Shown: positions 5,157 to 15,284 of the stretch, piece by piece
How positions within the stretch are numbered: the first letter of the stretch is position 1
How the letters are laid out: the number at the start of each line of letters is the position of its first letter
Virus record (IMG/VR): IMGVR_UViG_3300033149_000786
Location: 1 to 41,907 of that record
Source of the DNA: a virus
Direction: 5' to 3' (one strand)
DNA: 41,907 nucleotides
Program-made: the position numbers and the translations under genes
The notes under the pieces: generated by a model
What the model was told of the DNA's origin: nothing
Database searches by the model: none
Seen by the model: the letters and a program-made list of their open reading frames with translations, nothing else

Positions 5157-6862
5157 TGGCTGTTGACACTCAGTACATCTCACAGGAAGAAGCCTTAGAA
5201 CGGCTTTTCTCAAATCGCCGCCTTACCCTTGAGACTCTGCTAGAGATAGAGGACAAGGACAGAAACCTTGTGCCTATGAAGCTGAATCCTATCCAGAAGG
5301 ACATCATCGCTACTAGCACCTGGCGAGATATATATGTCAAGCCTGGGCAGACTGGGTTTACTTCTCTCATAGCTGGTGACTTTCTGATAGACAACATCAC
5401 TATCAACGGTACTGTATCAGTCATTGTTTCCTATGACGAGTTCTCTGCCCAGCGTCTCCTGCTCAAGGCGAAGAAGTACCACCAATCTCTCCAAAGACGC
5501 ATACCATCTATACCTAGGCTAGACCACAAGTCCTCCACTGAACTCAGCTTCGAGGATAAGGATACAGGTTTCTACTCAACATTCTATATATTCTCCGCCC
5601 GAAGCTACGTACTCGGCAGAGGTGAGACAATTCATAATCTTCTGCTCGACGAATATGCCTTCTGGGTCGAAGGAACCCATGAGACTACCTTTGCGTCTGC
5701 CGTCCAGCGAGTTCCTTTGAAGGCAGGTACAAAGATTAGAATCGGCTCAACGCCTAACGGGGAAGATAATCCTTTCTGCGAAATGTACCGAGCAGCAAAG
5801 GAAGGGTATGCTATAGGCTCTGGCAAAATGAAGTCTGTTTATAAGCCTCACTTCTATCCCTGGTTTATTCATCCTGAGTACATAATGTATGCAGATGACC
5901 CGTTCTGCCTTGATGGAGACAACCAAGACCCTCTGCCTCACCTCGACGATGTAGAGAACCAACTGTTGAATATCCTCACTGGGTATTATAAGTTCGACAC
6001 TGCTACCGCTATGGCGAAACTCCGCTGGAGGCGGTATAAGCAGGTCGAGATGAGGTCTATGCGGAGAACTGGCGAGACGATATTTATCTTTGTTCAGGAG
6101 TTTCCTGAGGATGATGAGACTTGCTTCTTGACTGCAGGCGACCAAGCCTATTCGCCTGAGGTCATCGGGCAGAAATTACGGTTATGCTATCCTGCTCCTC
6201 TATCTCATACTTGTGTGAATGAGAAAACTGGAACATCGGCAGTTGCGGATATCTGGATTGACAGAGAAGAGGGCTTGCCTTATGTCCTCTCCATTGACCC
6301 TGGGAAGGGCAAGGTATCTGAGTCAGTAGCCCACGTCTGGCACTTTGAGGAAGGCTATCAGGACAAGGACGGAAATGACCATCCGCCAGTTATGAGACAT
6401 TGTGCAACCTTGGCAGGCTGGTATGATGAGTGGGAAATGGCTCAGTACTGTAAAGACTTAGCTTATTACTACAGCAATGCTGTGATATGTCCTGAGTCTA
6501 ATCTTGACATCGTATCTCATCTGAGAGATTATCCTTATCTGTACTACCGAGAAGATGTCCGTACTGGCAAACTGATTCGGGCAATCGGTTGGGAGACTAA
6601 CACTTCCACCAAGCCTTATATGATAACTGAACTTAACCGCTGCATGGAGGACATTGAGTGCTACGACCAGCGGTTCTGGTCTCAGTGTAGAAACATCCGC
6701 CGAGACCCGACTATGAAGTATGGGATTTCAGTTATAGGTGCAGATGACCATCATGATGCAGGCGCTATAGCAGTTGTCTGCAGGTCTGCTCAAGCAGTCC
6801 ATGCAGGCTATGTAGGTTCATCGGGAGATAATGGAGGATGGGACGAGAAATGGGGTAAGTAG
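5156..6862 (+). CDS. terL: Terminase large subunit (568 aa)
   Basis: DNA-packaging motor with ATPase and RNase H-like nuclease parts. A deviant Walker A lies at residues ~61-70 (VKPGQTGFTS), Walker B at 161-166 (NLLLDE) and the coupling motif GSTPNG at ~197-202. In the nuclease half, SIDPGKG (D381), ICPESN (E447) and GADDHHDAG (D530-D534) supply the expected acidic triad. The motor docks on the portal, encoded shortly downstream. Length is normal for the family. The ATG overlaps the previous stop, implying coupled translation. Confidence 0.95.
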   Translation: MAVDTQYISQEEALERLFSNRRLTLETLLEIEDKDRNLVPMKLNPIQKDIIATSTWRDIYVKPGQTGFTSLIAGDFLIDNITINGTVSVIVSYDEFSAQRLLLKAKKYHQSLQRRIPSIPRLDHKSSTELSFEDKDTGFYSTFYIFSARSYVLGRGETIHNLLLDEYAFWVEGTHETTFASAVQRVPLKAGTKIRIGSTPNGEDNPFCEMYRAAKEGYAIGSGKMKSVYKPHFYPWFIHPEYIMYADDPFCLDGDNQDPLPHLDDVENQLLNILTGYYKFDTATAMAKLRWRRYKQVEMRSMRRTGETIFIFVQEFPEDDETCFLTAGDQAYSPEVIGQKLRLCYPAPLSHTCVNEKTGTSAVADIWIDREEGLPYVLSIDPGKGKVSESVAHVWHFEEGYQDKDGNDHPPVMRHCATLAGWYDEWEMAQYCKDLAYYYSNAVICPESNLDIVSHLRDYPYLYYREDVRTGKLIRAIGWETNTSTKPYMITELNRCMEDIECYDQRFWSQCRNIRRDPTMKYGISVIGADDHHDAGAIAVVCRSAQAVHAGYVGSSGDNGGWDEKWGK

Positions 6863-6863
6863 A

Positions 6864-7044
6864 ATGGAGTATAAAAGAACGAATAGCGCAGACAAATCTG
6901 ACTTGCCAGGAATGTGGCAGGCGGATTAAATCAGGACATGGGTACTTCTGGAAACAGATGGAAAGAGTCCATCCTGTCAGAGGTCATATTATCCGTATTA
7001 TGAGAGTTTGTAAGAACTGTATGGAGAAATCAAATGAAGAATGA
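6864..7044 (+). pseudogene. Small zinc-finger ORF with broken or non-standard start
   Basis: Between terminase and portal one frame encodes LTCQECGRRIKSGHGYFW ... RVCKNCMEKSNEE, a clear CxxC...CxxC zinc finger. Reading back, this frame has no ATG, GTG or TTG before a TAA upstream. An ATG at 6864 with GGGGT 7 bases ahead opens the neighbouring frame (MEYK). Removing one A from the AAAA run at 6873-6876 would join them into a 59-residue protein. Explanations are a homopolymer sequence error, +1 slippage, or an unusual start codon. The end overlaps the portal start by 11 bases. Either way the zinc-finger half looks under selection. Confidence 0.6.
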
Positions 7045-8740
7045 AGCTCAGGCTGTTATATCTCGGTGTAATGAACTTAAGCGCTTCTGGGCACCTCGGG
7101 ATGCCAAGATGAAGGTGTGGTATAAACTTATCCAGATGGTCGACGAACTGGCAACTCCCAAAATGGAGTCCTTTGTAGGCAACGACCCTAGGAGTATGTT
7201 CAACCTTACTCTCCATATGCTAGACGCTCCTGTGCCTCATCGACTCCGCAACATTGACTCTATGGATGCAACAGTTCAAGCAGCCTCCGCCGAGGTTAGC
7301 ACAATTCTCGACCTAGCCTGGGCAGATGTTGAGGAGACATTCAGAAAAACAGGTCCTCGGCAATCTCTCAAGCGCAGCCTGATAGGAACACTCCTTGCTA
7401 CTGGCTGGTACTCATGCTGGTCAGCAGTAGGCGACACTGGGGATAGGGTCTTCCTCGACCTCTGGAGTCCAGCCCAAACTTATCCAATGTGGGATGCTGA
7501 CCTTGGTCTATCTGAAGTAGCCCATATATTTGAAGTTCCTGCCAGCCGCCTCTCAATGATGCAGAAAATGCTAGGCTGGACAGACTTAGGTGCTCTGCAT
7601 GGAGACCAACGTATCTATGACTACTGGTGGATTGAGATTGATTCGGAGTTCCCCTTCTCCACTCGAGTATGGAACGCTGTAGTTGCAGCAAACAAGCTCG
7701 TAAAGTTCGAGCCTACACGCTTCCGCACAATCCCAATCTATGTGGCTCCTGTCGGCGGTCTGCCTGATACAGGTCCTTTGTCTGAAGGCACTCCTTCCAG
7801 TGTCAATGCTGGAGCAGGTCAGGCTAAGGGGGAGCGATGGAAAGAAGAAATCGGACAGGGAATAGTGGCTACTAATGAGAACATCTATAGGTCCTGGAAC
7901 AAGTGGTGGTCGTTTAGCCTCCAGTTGCTTAGGGATACTGCCCAGCCTCGAATCTTTGAACGCAGCAGGTCGGGGAAGGCAATAGTTAAGCCTGAAGATG
8001 TCTTCCGCCGAGGAGCGATATTTAGAGGCGGGGCAGATGATTCAGTTGAATTTATCGGTGCACCTCCAATGCCTCTTGAACTCCGCTCCACTCAACTTGA
8101 CCTTGAAGCCATGATGCAGAGGGGCGGAGTTAGTTGGGCTATGTATGGAAATGTTACTGGGCAACTAACTGCCTACGTCATGTCCCAGATTGCTGCCTCT
8201 GCCAATCAGGCTATGAGACCTTACCATCAGGCTTTGCAGAACCTCTTTGCCGATATAGACAATAGTTGGATAGATGACATGAGGGAAAGAGGGGTTAGAC
8301 TCTACGGGCACTCTCTTCCGACTAATCTTCCCAAGGACGCCAGAGTGTCTGCTGACTTTGAGATAGAAATCCCTGGAGAACTTGTCCAGAAAGCAACGGT
8401 TGCCAGAATGCTCGACCCTGACTTTGCCCTATCCTACTCATACGTGGTAGAAAGGCTGTTCCCTGAGATTAAAAATCCTCTGCAGGAGCGAGCAAGGCGT
8501 TTGGCGGATAGAGCAGAACTAAGCGTAGAAAACGCCACTATAGCCAAGATTCGCTATTATCGGAGGCAAGCAGCGTATCTGGCAGACAAGGATGCAGATG
8601 CTGCTAGACTATATGACCTTGCCGCAGAGGCAGCCGAGGCTCAACTTATCCCTCAAGAAGCACCTGCTGCAGGTCGGGGAGAGATAGGCTCAAGGACAGA
8701 AGGACTACCCAGATACAACATTCCTGAGCTTCCAGTGTAA
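7034..8740 (+). CDS. Portal protein (568 aa)
   Basis: The dodecameric head-vertex channel through which DNA enters and leaves. It follows the large terminase directly, has portal-like length, and shows portal-style features: an N-terminal helical region (AQAVISRCNELKRFWAPRD), a WSPAQTYPMWD wing segment, a central loop near residue 250-280 rich in Gly/Ser, ATNENIYRSWNKWWSFSL, and a GNVTGQLTAYVMSQI segment before a helical C-terminus with many Ala/Arg (stem and barrel). GGAG stands 7 bases before the ATG. Assigned by position and general resemblance rather than one diagnostic motif. Confidence 0.85.
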   Translation: MKNEAQAVISRCNELKRFWAPRDAKMKVWYKLIQMVDELATPKMESFVGNDPRSMFNLTLHMLDAPVPHRLRNIDSMDATVQAASAEVSTILDLAWADVEETFRKTGPRQSLKRSLIGTLLATGWYSCWSAVGDTGDRVFLDLWSPAQTYPMWDADLGLSEVAHIFEVPASRLSMMQKMLGWTDLGALHGDQRIYDYWWIEIDSEFPFSTRVWNAVVAANKLVKFEPTRFRTIPIYVAPVGGLPDTGPLSEGTPSSVNAGAGQAKGERWKEEIGQGIVATNENIYRSWNKWWSFSLQLLRDTAQPRIFERSRSGKAIVKPEDVFRRGAIFRGGADDSVEFIGAPPMPLELRSTQLDLEAMMQRGGVSWAMYGNVTGQLTAYVMSQIAASANQAMRPYHQALQNLFADIDNSWIDDMRERGVRLYGHSLPTNLPKDARVSADFEIEIPGELVQKATVARMLDPDFALSYSYVVERLFPEIKNPLQERARRLADRAELSVENATIAKIRYYRRQAAYLADKDADAARLYDLAAEAAEAQLIPQEAPAAGRGEIGSRTEGLPRYNIPELPV

Positions 8741-8750
8741 GGAGTTTATT

Positions 8751-11700
8751 ATGCCAATAGAACCGATTAAACCTGAACTGCCAAGAGTTAGCCTAGCAGA
8801 GGAGAAAAAGCCAGAAGCTAGACCAAAGATGCCTCCTCCCCCTAAGCCTCCTGAATACTACCCTGGTTACAGGGCTGAGGCGGAGGCTGTTACTAAGAAT
8901 ATCTATCAGGCAAATAAGAGGATTAGAGAAGCTGCCGAGGCTCTGACCAAGGTTCAGCAGCGTGGAGTAGCACATCCTCTTAAGAGTATCGGTAGAGGTA
9001 TCCTGGTCGGGCTATTTCCTCCAGCAGGGCTAACTGCCGAACTTAATCGCCCGTATTCTCAGGAGGACTACGATGCCGCTCTGGCAGAGGCGCAGGCGGA
9101 ACTTGATGCGGCTACTATTGAGCTTCGTTCTACTGAATGGAGATTACAGGTTCTCCACACTCTTCCAGCTTTCCTATCCAGCAGGGCACATACTATCAGA
9201 GGTATTGATGACATAGTTTCTCTGATGCCTAATGAGACTATGTCCGACACTGACCGTACCTGGTTGCAACATACTTTCAAACGACTTGAGCATTTGAACA
9301 ATATTCTGCCTGATGACTTTGAAGGTACGGTTGATGAGGCTCAGAGCAAGATTGTAGAGTCTGTGTTGTCTGAGCCTAAACTCGCTTTGCGGGCAGTTCA
9401 TAATCTTACTGTTGATGAGCTAGAACGCTCTTTTCAGCCTCTCGCTGTTGAGCTTCCTGAAGGATTATCTCCAGAAGATGTTCGGGGTCTAATGAGTAAA
9501 ATGGAGTTGGAGGATGAGGAGGCTGAAAAGGAACTTGAGGCTTATCTCCTAGAGCAAGCTAACCTATGGGCGAAGGAAACAGACCGTATAAATCTTCTCC
9601 GTGCTGGTCTGTTACAGGCTGAATCTCCTGAGCTTACTCCTCTCGAGTTTGCTAAACTAATGTTCGTTCAGCCTCTCATGGGAGGTATTCAACTCCTGGA
9701 TAAGTACTTTGATATGCTACCTAGACCTCTAGCCTCTGCTGCCATTATCGGAGTCCATCGGCTATTCAAGACTCCTGACGATACTCTAGCTGGCAGAATG
9801 GAGCAAATATATCAGTACTACCGAAACAACGGTGAGTCCTCTTGGGCTGCCTATGCTAAGGCTATAAATGAAGTTGATATGCCCTGGTGGCTGAGAATGG
9901 GGATTGAGACTAGCTTTGACCCAACTTCCTATATAGGTCTAGGCGTGGCTACTGCTGCTGCTAACAAAACTGGCTCAATTCTTACCCGAATAGGTTTGAG
10001 AAACATTGGTAGCAGAATCGGTCCTTTCATAGGTAGCCTTGAGAATGGCTTTATCCGAGGCTCTGATGCAATCTTTAAGGCTGGAGTGGAAGTTGTTCTA
10101 TCTCCTATCAAGGGCAGCTTCTGGCTTGCAGGTGCAGGGTATCGGATTCCGAAAACTCTGACAATGATGTCCAGAAACTTTGCTCGCCATACTAGCATGA
10201 ACTTTAAGGCTATACTGGAAAGGCTACATCCAGAAGTCAGAAACATGGCAGGAATGACTGCAAAGGACATCCGTGAGGCAGCCGAGGCTTGTATTGAGGC
10301 TGCTCTGACCAGACCTGGCGAAGGCTTCGATGACATGGTTAGAGTGGGAACTCAGCTTCTGGAGTTTGAGTATCTTGATGACGCAGCAGTAAGGAAGTTG
10401 CTTAAAGGTTTCATTGAGGAAGGCTTCGATATTGATACTATACGACTAGCCAGAGTTAATGACGAGGTCCTGAATATGTTCTCTGGTCAGAGTCCTAAGA
10501 CTACAGCAGGCAATATTCTCTCCAAACTCGGTCTTGAGCAAACAGAGGATTCTGTCACTAAGGTAGTAACAAGACTGGCGACTCTGAAAGATGACATTGT
10601 AGACACTGCAATGAGAGTGTTTAAGTATGATAGCCCTAACAGGCAACTTATCGGTATGTTTGACAACTTGGCAGAAAAGCGGTATAACAACCTCAGAAAT
10701 CCTATATCTGTTCATGCTACTCAGGCAGGTCAGACTGTCTCATGGGTTAGCCGAGTAACAGACAGAATGCTATATGCCTCTCATCTAGTAAACCTTGAGC
10801 GCAAGGTCATAATGCCCTTCGCTCGGTGGAATCTGCTCTTTGCAAACTTCGGTCCTTTCAACTTCCTTGAGAATATGCAGCGGAGTTTTCTCGGCGGAGC
10901 AGAAATAATGTATCCGAAGTCCTATGGTGGAGTAGCTGAGACCAACCGTCTGTTCCGAGGTCTCAAAAACGCTCCTTATGAACTGCAAATGCTGGAGCGA
11001 GGACAGCAACGACTTGAAATGGCTTTGATAGACCCGAAAACTGGCAGCACATCTGCCTTCCGAGGAGGCAAAATCCCATTTGTTACTAAGGGAGTGAAGT
11101 TTAGAGGCAAGGACATCGGTAAAACTATCAATATCCGAGGCGTTGATTATAAGATAACTGACTTCCAGTCTTACAATGATATGTGGGAGGCATTGACTGG
11201 TATCCAGCGAGCCTATGACTATCAGGTTCAATACATGAAGGCTCTGCCCGAAGTAGCTCCAGATGAAATGAAACAGATTACTGAGGCGGTTTTGAAAAGG
11301 CGGAATGAACTGGAGCAGATTACTAAGTTCAGCAAGTCTGACATGAGAGACATTGAGAGAGTTATGATTCAGGATGCTACTGTAGGTCCTGAAGCAGTAG
11401 CTGCTCATGCTGAGATAGATGCCTTGGAGCTAGAGCGGAGGCAGATTTCAAAAGAACTCGGCAAGACATTTGACAAGTGTACTGATGTTCGTGCTATGAC
11501 TAAGCAAGGCATCAGGGATGAAGTACTGGACGGCAGTATCTTTTCAGACATAGACGGCAGAATGGCTGCCTGGGTGGAGCGAGAGAGAGAAATGGACCTG
11601 GTGTCCTTGACAAAGCAGATTGATGCACTACAGGAAGAAGCAGCCCAGTTTGCCAGAGCATATCAGGGCAAGGCTACTTTACTAGACGACCTGACTCAGG

Positions 11701-14700
11701 ATATTACATTGGGTACACCAGAAATCTTAGGAGCACCTGACTTGCCTTGGCGTAAATCTCCTATAATGTTGGAAGGAGAAAAGGTTGGGGAGTTGTCGTA
11801 CCATGCTGGTGCTACTCCTGACGAGTTAGTGGTATCTAAAATTGAAGTTAGTAAGCCTGGCATACTTAATCGTAGGTTTATGCAAGATATGGAACTGCTT
11901 ATTCACAATAGGGCAAAAGAAGAAGGAGCGTCTACGATAAAAATTATGTCTAGGAAGGGTCATGAACTTATGTATTCTGGGTCTGGTTATAAAGAGGTAA
12001 CTAGGGGAATGTATGTCAAAGATGTTATGCAACCTTCCTCTCATGCTCCTCAAAACCTCGATGAGTTCCTTGGCGACATGGAGAACATCTCCGCCATGCA
12101 GAATGCCATAGATGAGAGAATCCATGACTACCGCCGACTGGTGGAGTTGCGGTCTCACAAGCTCACTCCTGGGAAGGAAGTGGATGACTTCCATATAGGC
12201 TCCAACCGTCTACTCAATGAATTCATGGAGCAGTCGAAAGAGCAGATGGACTCAATAATAGATGAGCTACAGGAGTTCCTGACTAAGCGACCTCAGATTC
12301 TCGGTCCTGACGGAAAACCTCTACCAAGGCTGGAACTAACTGAGCCTCAACTTCACGCTGTGGACTCTCTAGCCAACATCTACCGAATGGAGAATGCGAA
12401 TGTTCTGAGTACTCGCAATCGTCTGGCAGAAATTGAGGCTAAGATTCCTCGAACTCCGCCAAAGAAAAGGAACGCCCGCTTCTGGCAACAGCAACGTGCA
12501 GACAAGGCACTTATCTGGGACGAACATACTATAAATGCTAGAAGGCTGAGGAACCTCCGTCTGGATTCTAGCCGACAGTTTCTGGCTGCAGTTGGTAAAA
12601 CTCCTTATCTGCCTGAAACTCTCATGCCAGTAGCTAAGGAGCTAACTCCATCTCACATTGCCTTCCTATTCGGTGCCTCAGGTGATGATGCTTATAGAGG
12701 TCTAACCAGAATATCTCACCATACTACTGTTCGTCCTCGGGAGGATTTCATTGACTATGTGAAGAATCAGGCAAATGCTTATGCTAATAAGTTCCAAACG
12801 ACTGCTGCCGACCTTGGCTTTACTGACGAGGCTATCGGAGAAGTATATGACCAGATGTGGAGGAATCTCGGCATAGAGCCTTCAATGCTGACTCCTGACT
12901 CTCCCACTATGATGCAGATGGAGGAGATTAGGCAGGAGCTAATTAGGCTTCATGCGGCAGTCAAGATGGATGAGACTGACATAGCTAGGTGGAGAGGTTA
13001 TGTTAATGGAGTAGCAGATGATGTGAGGAAGATGCCGATGTATAAAGGAGTTGCTATTAAGTCTCCTGAGGAAGCTGTGAAGAGCGGGTATCTTGTCAGG
13101 GGAGGAGCCGAGCGACCAGTGTATAGCGAGGCTGGTGGTACTTGGTTTACTGAGAGTGTAGAGTATGCCAGAACCTACGGTAAGGAGTTGTCTTTTGCTA
13201 GTAAGCCTAAGAACCTTAAAGTGTATGACAGTCTAGATGACTTCTTGGATGACTTAGCTACTATTACTAATATAGAAGAACTTAAAACTAGTGAGTTGGT
13301 AGCTTTGAAAGGTAGACTTCAGAAAGAGGGCTATGCTGGTATAGAGTATCCTATGAGAGAGTTCGGGGTTAATGAAGTATGGTTGTTTGAGAGACCTCAG
13401 CTTAGGAAGCTAGAGGAGTTAGCAGTTCCTGAGGTAACTTCTAAATGGTGGAATAAAAAGGAGTCTGCTATGGCTCAGGCTCGTTCTCAGCATGAACTTG
13501 CCTATCCCACCTACGATGATGCCAATATTATAGACGAGACAATGCGGAGTATCTTCCCCTTCTGGACTTACGAAGCTTTTAGGTGGAAATGGATTCCTCG
13601 TACCTGGATGCGTACTCCAGGAACAATGACTGGTCTAGCTCGGTACATGGACTATACAGATGGAGGCTATATTCCTGTCCCTGGTACTGACCTTCAGCTA
13701 AATCCTCTCCGAGGTTCAATCTGGATGGGCGGTCTGAGGCGGTTCTACCTCCGAGACTTTCCCGAATACTACGATGCCTTCCCTGGGATGGAGTTCATAG
13801 ACTATATCGGCAGAGCAGGCTTCTATCCAGGCATCCACATCATGGGACCTATTGTAGGCTTTGGTTATGCAGCCGAGGGTAAACCTGAACTTGGTGAAGT
13901 AGCTCCCGCCTGGGTGAAAACTGGTCTTTCTGCCCTCCGTGCCTTATCTCCTGAGCATCTCGGAAAGGTTATTGACATAGTCTATCCTGACCGTTTCCGT
14001 GACTTCCAGACAATGCTGACCCTTGGTGAGGAAGGCTATGATGCAGATGAAATCTGGAGGAAGAAGAAACAGAACATTAAACTTACCGAGGAGGAAGAAA
14101 AAATATGGCTCAGGGCAGAGGCAAGAGCTAACGGTCTGAAAGGTATCCTGATGGAGCAGTCTGGACTCTTCCGAATCCGTCCTGCTGAGTACGAGGAAGT
14201 CCGCCGAGAAATGCGCCTAGCGATTGAGGAAGCTACAGGTGTGCCAGTCCGTGTGCAGGAACAAATTGACCGCTTGTATCCTACTACTGGCAAACGCTTC
14301 TCTGACTACTACAAGCTGGATGTACTACAGCAGAAGCTCCTGTACGAGTTTGAATCCTACCGCCGATGGCAGGGGATTACCACTCCGCTATATCCTTCCT
14401 CCTGGCAGGCTCTGGAGATTAAAATCCGTGATTACTATGAGACTCTGGAAAAGAACTTCAATCAGGCTCGGCGTGAGGGAATATACGAAGATGGCGAACT
14501 AGTCCGTCCTTCCATAGTAGACCTCAACCGCCAACTTGTTTCTGGTGAAATAGGTCCTGACCAGTGGCGGGCTATGAGGTCTGATATACAATCTAAACTA
14601 GCCGAGGTAGCCCGAGTTCTCGGTGAGACTCCTGCATACAAGGATGTACCGAAGACTCTGGAAGAACGGGAAGCCTGGCTGAGGGAAAAGGGTATTCCAC

Positions 14701-15254
14701 TCCCGACTTACGGTCCTGACCAGGAACTGCTCTGGTACTACTACGAACTGGAACCTGAGTACAAGTACAACTGGGACAGCCAGAGAATGGAGCTTGACTT
14801 TGACACTTACTACTCTAAGATTGACATTTTGCTTGACTCTCTAAACGAGGCTCAGAGACAGCGGTTAATAGACAGGATTCAACTCGACTGGACTCCTATG
14901 GAACGACTCTACTGGTCGGTTAGCCGAGAATACTTCCGCCCGTACAGGAATGTCAGGAGTGTAGTGCTTAACCAGTATACTGACGAACAACGCCAGCAGA
15001 TACGGCGGTTTGAAGTTGCACGGGGAGCAGAGCGTGAAGAGCTAAAGCAACTAATAGGACCTGACGGTAAGAAGTTAATCTCAGGATTCAATGAGAGAGT
15101 CCGAGAAGCTCGCCAACGACTCCGCTACTTAGACCCCGACCTGGATGCGTGGTCGTACTTCTTCGGCAACACTGACACGTTTATAACTGGAGCCGCTAAG
15201 GAGAAATATGAGCAACTTAAGAAACGCTACCTAACTGAAGATATGATTGAGTAG
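8751..15254 (+). CDS. Giant modular virion protein with GNAT-like and ADP-ribosyltransferase-like domains (2167 aa)
   Basis: The largest gene, placed between portal and scaffold, so probably an internal or ejected virion protein. A Pro-rich N-terminus leads into long helical regions, including ETSFDPTSYIGLG near 390 and the conserved-looking FPFWTYEAFRWKWIPRTWM near 1600. Two compact segments interrupt the helical background. Residues ~997-1093 look GNAT-like (GELSYHAGATPDELVV, RRFMQDMELLIHNRAKEEG, GHELMYSGSGYKEV). Residues ~1433-1560 match polyvalent-protein ADP-ribosyltransferases: LVRGG, GGTWFTESVEYARTYG, EGYAGIEY and NEVWLFERPQ. Both segments use more TTA/TTG, GTT and AGT codons than their flanks, suggesting later insertion. 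No maturation-protease motif was seen. Confidence 0.85.
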   Translation: MPIEPIKPELPRVSLAEEKKPEARPKMPPPPKPPEYYPGYRAEAEAVTKNIYQANKRIREAAEALTKVQQRGVAHPLKSIGRGILVGLFPPAGLTAELNRPYSQEDYDAALAEAQAELDAATIELRSTEWRLQVLHTLPAFLSSRAHTIRGIDDIVSLMPNETMSDTDRTWLQHTFKRLEHLNNILPDDFEGTVDEAQSKIVESVLSEPKLALRAVHNLTVDELERSFQPLAVELPEGLSPEDVRGLMSKMELEDEEAEKELEAYLLEQANLWAKETDRINLLRAGLLQAESPELTPLEFAKLMFVQPLMGGIQLLDKYFDMLPRPLASAAIIGVHRLFKTPDDTLAGRMEQIYQYYRNNGESSWAAYAKAINEVDMPWWLRMGIETSFDPTSYIGLGVATAAANKTGSILTRIGLRNIGSRIGPFIGSLENGFIRGSDAIFKAGVEVVLSPIKGSFWLAGAGYRIPKTLTMMSRNFARHTSMNFKAILERLHPEVRNMAGMTAKDIREAAEACIEAALTRPGEGFDDMVRVGTQLLEFEYLDDAAVRKLLKGFIEEGFDIDTIRLARVNDEVLNMFSGQSPKTTAGNILSKLGLEQTEDSVTKVVTRLATLKDDIVDTAMRVFKYDSPNRQLIGMFDNLAEKRYNNLRNPISVHATQAGQTVSWVSRVTDRMLYASHLVNLERKVIMPFARWNLLFANFGPFNFLENMQRSFLGGAEIMYPKSYGGVAETNRLFRGLKNAPYELQMLERGQQRLEMALIDPKTGSTSAFRGGKIPFVTKGVKFRGKDIGKTINIRGVDYKITDFQSYNDMWEALTGIQRAYDYQVQYMKALPEVAPDEMKQITEAVLKRRNELEQITKFSKSDMRDIERVMIQDATVGPEAVAAHAEIDALELERRQISKELGKTFDKCTDVRAMTKQGIRDEVLDGSIFSDIDGRMAAWVEREREMDLVSLTKQIDALQEEAAQFARAYQGKATLLDDLTQDITLGTPEILGAPDLPWRKSPIMLEGEKVGELSYHAGATPDELVVSKIEVSKPGILNRRFMQDMELLIHNRAKEEGASTIKIMSRKGHELMYSGSGYKEVTRGMYVKDVMQPSSHAPQNLDEFLGDMENISAMQNAIDERIHDYRRLVELRSHKLTPGKEVDDFHIGSNRLLNEFMEQSKEQMDSIIDELQEFLTKRPQILGPDGKPLPRLELTEPQLHAVDSLANIYRMENANVLSTRNRLAEIEAKIPRTPPKKRNARFWQQQRADKALIWDEHTINARRLRNLRLDSSRQFLAAVGKTPYLPETLMPVAKELTPSHIAFLFGASGDDAYRGLTRISHHTTVRPREDFIDYVKNQANAYANKFQTTAADLGFTDEAIGEVYDQMWRNLGIEPSMLTPDSPTMMQMEEIRQELIRLHAAVKMDETDIARWRGYVNGVADDVRKMPMYKGVAIKSPEEAVKSGYLVRGGAERPVYSEAGGTWFTESVEYARTYGKELSFASKPKNLKVYDSLDDFLDDLATITNIEELKTSELVALKGRLQKEGYAGIEYPMREFGVNEVWLFERPQLRKLEELAVPEVTSKWWNKKESAMAQARSQHELAYPTYDDANIIDETMRSIFPFWTYEAFRWKWIPRTWMRTPGTMTGLARYMDYTDGGYIPVPGTDLQLNPLRGSIWMGGLRRFYLRDFPEYYDAFPGMEFIDYIGRAGFYPGIHIMGPIVGFGYAAEGKPELGEVAPAWVKTGLSALRALSPEHLGKVIDIVYPDRFRDFQTMLTLGEEGYDADEIWRKKKQNIKLTEEEEKIWLRAEARANGLKGILMEQSGLFRIRPAEYEEVRREMRLAIEEATGVPVRVQEQIDRLYPTTGKRFSDYYKLDVLQQKLLYEFESYRRWQGITTPLYPSSWQALEIKIRDYYETLEKNFNQARREGIYEDGELVRPSIVDLNRQLVSGEIGPDQWRAMRSDIQSKLAEVARVLGETPAYKDVPKTLEEREAWLREKGIPLPTYGPDQELLWYYYELEPEYKYNWDSQRMELDFDTYYSKIDILLDSLNEAQRQRLIDRIQLDWTPMERLYWSVSREYFRPYRNVRSVVLNQYTDEQRQQIRRFEVARGAEREELKQLIGPDGKKLISGFNERVREARQRLRYLDPDLDAWSYFFGNTDTFITGAAKEKYEQLKKRYLTEDMIE

Positions 15255-15284
15255 GTATAATAATATACAATTATTTTATTATAC

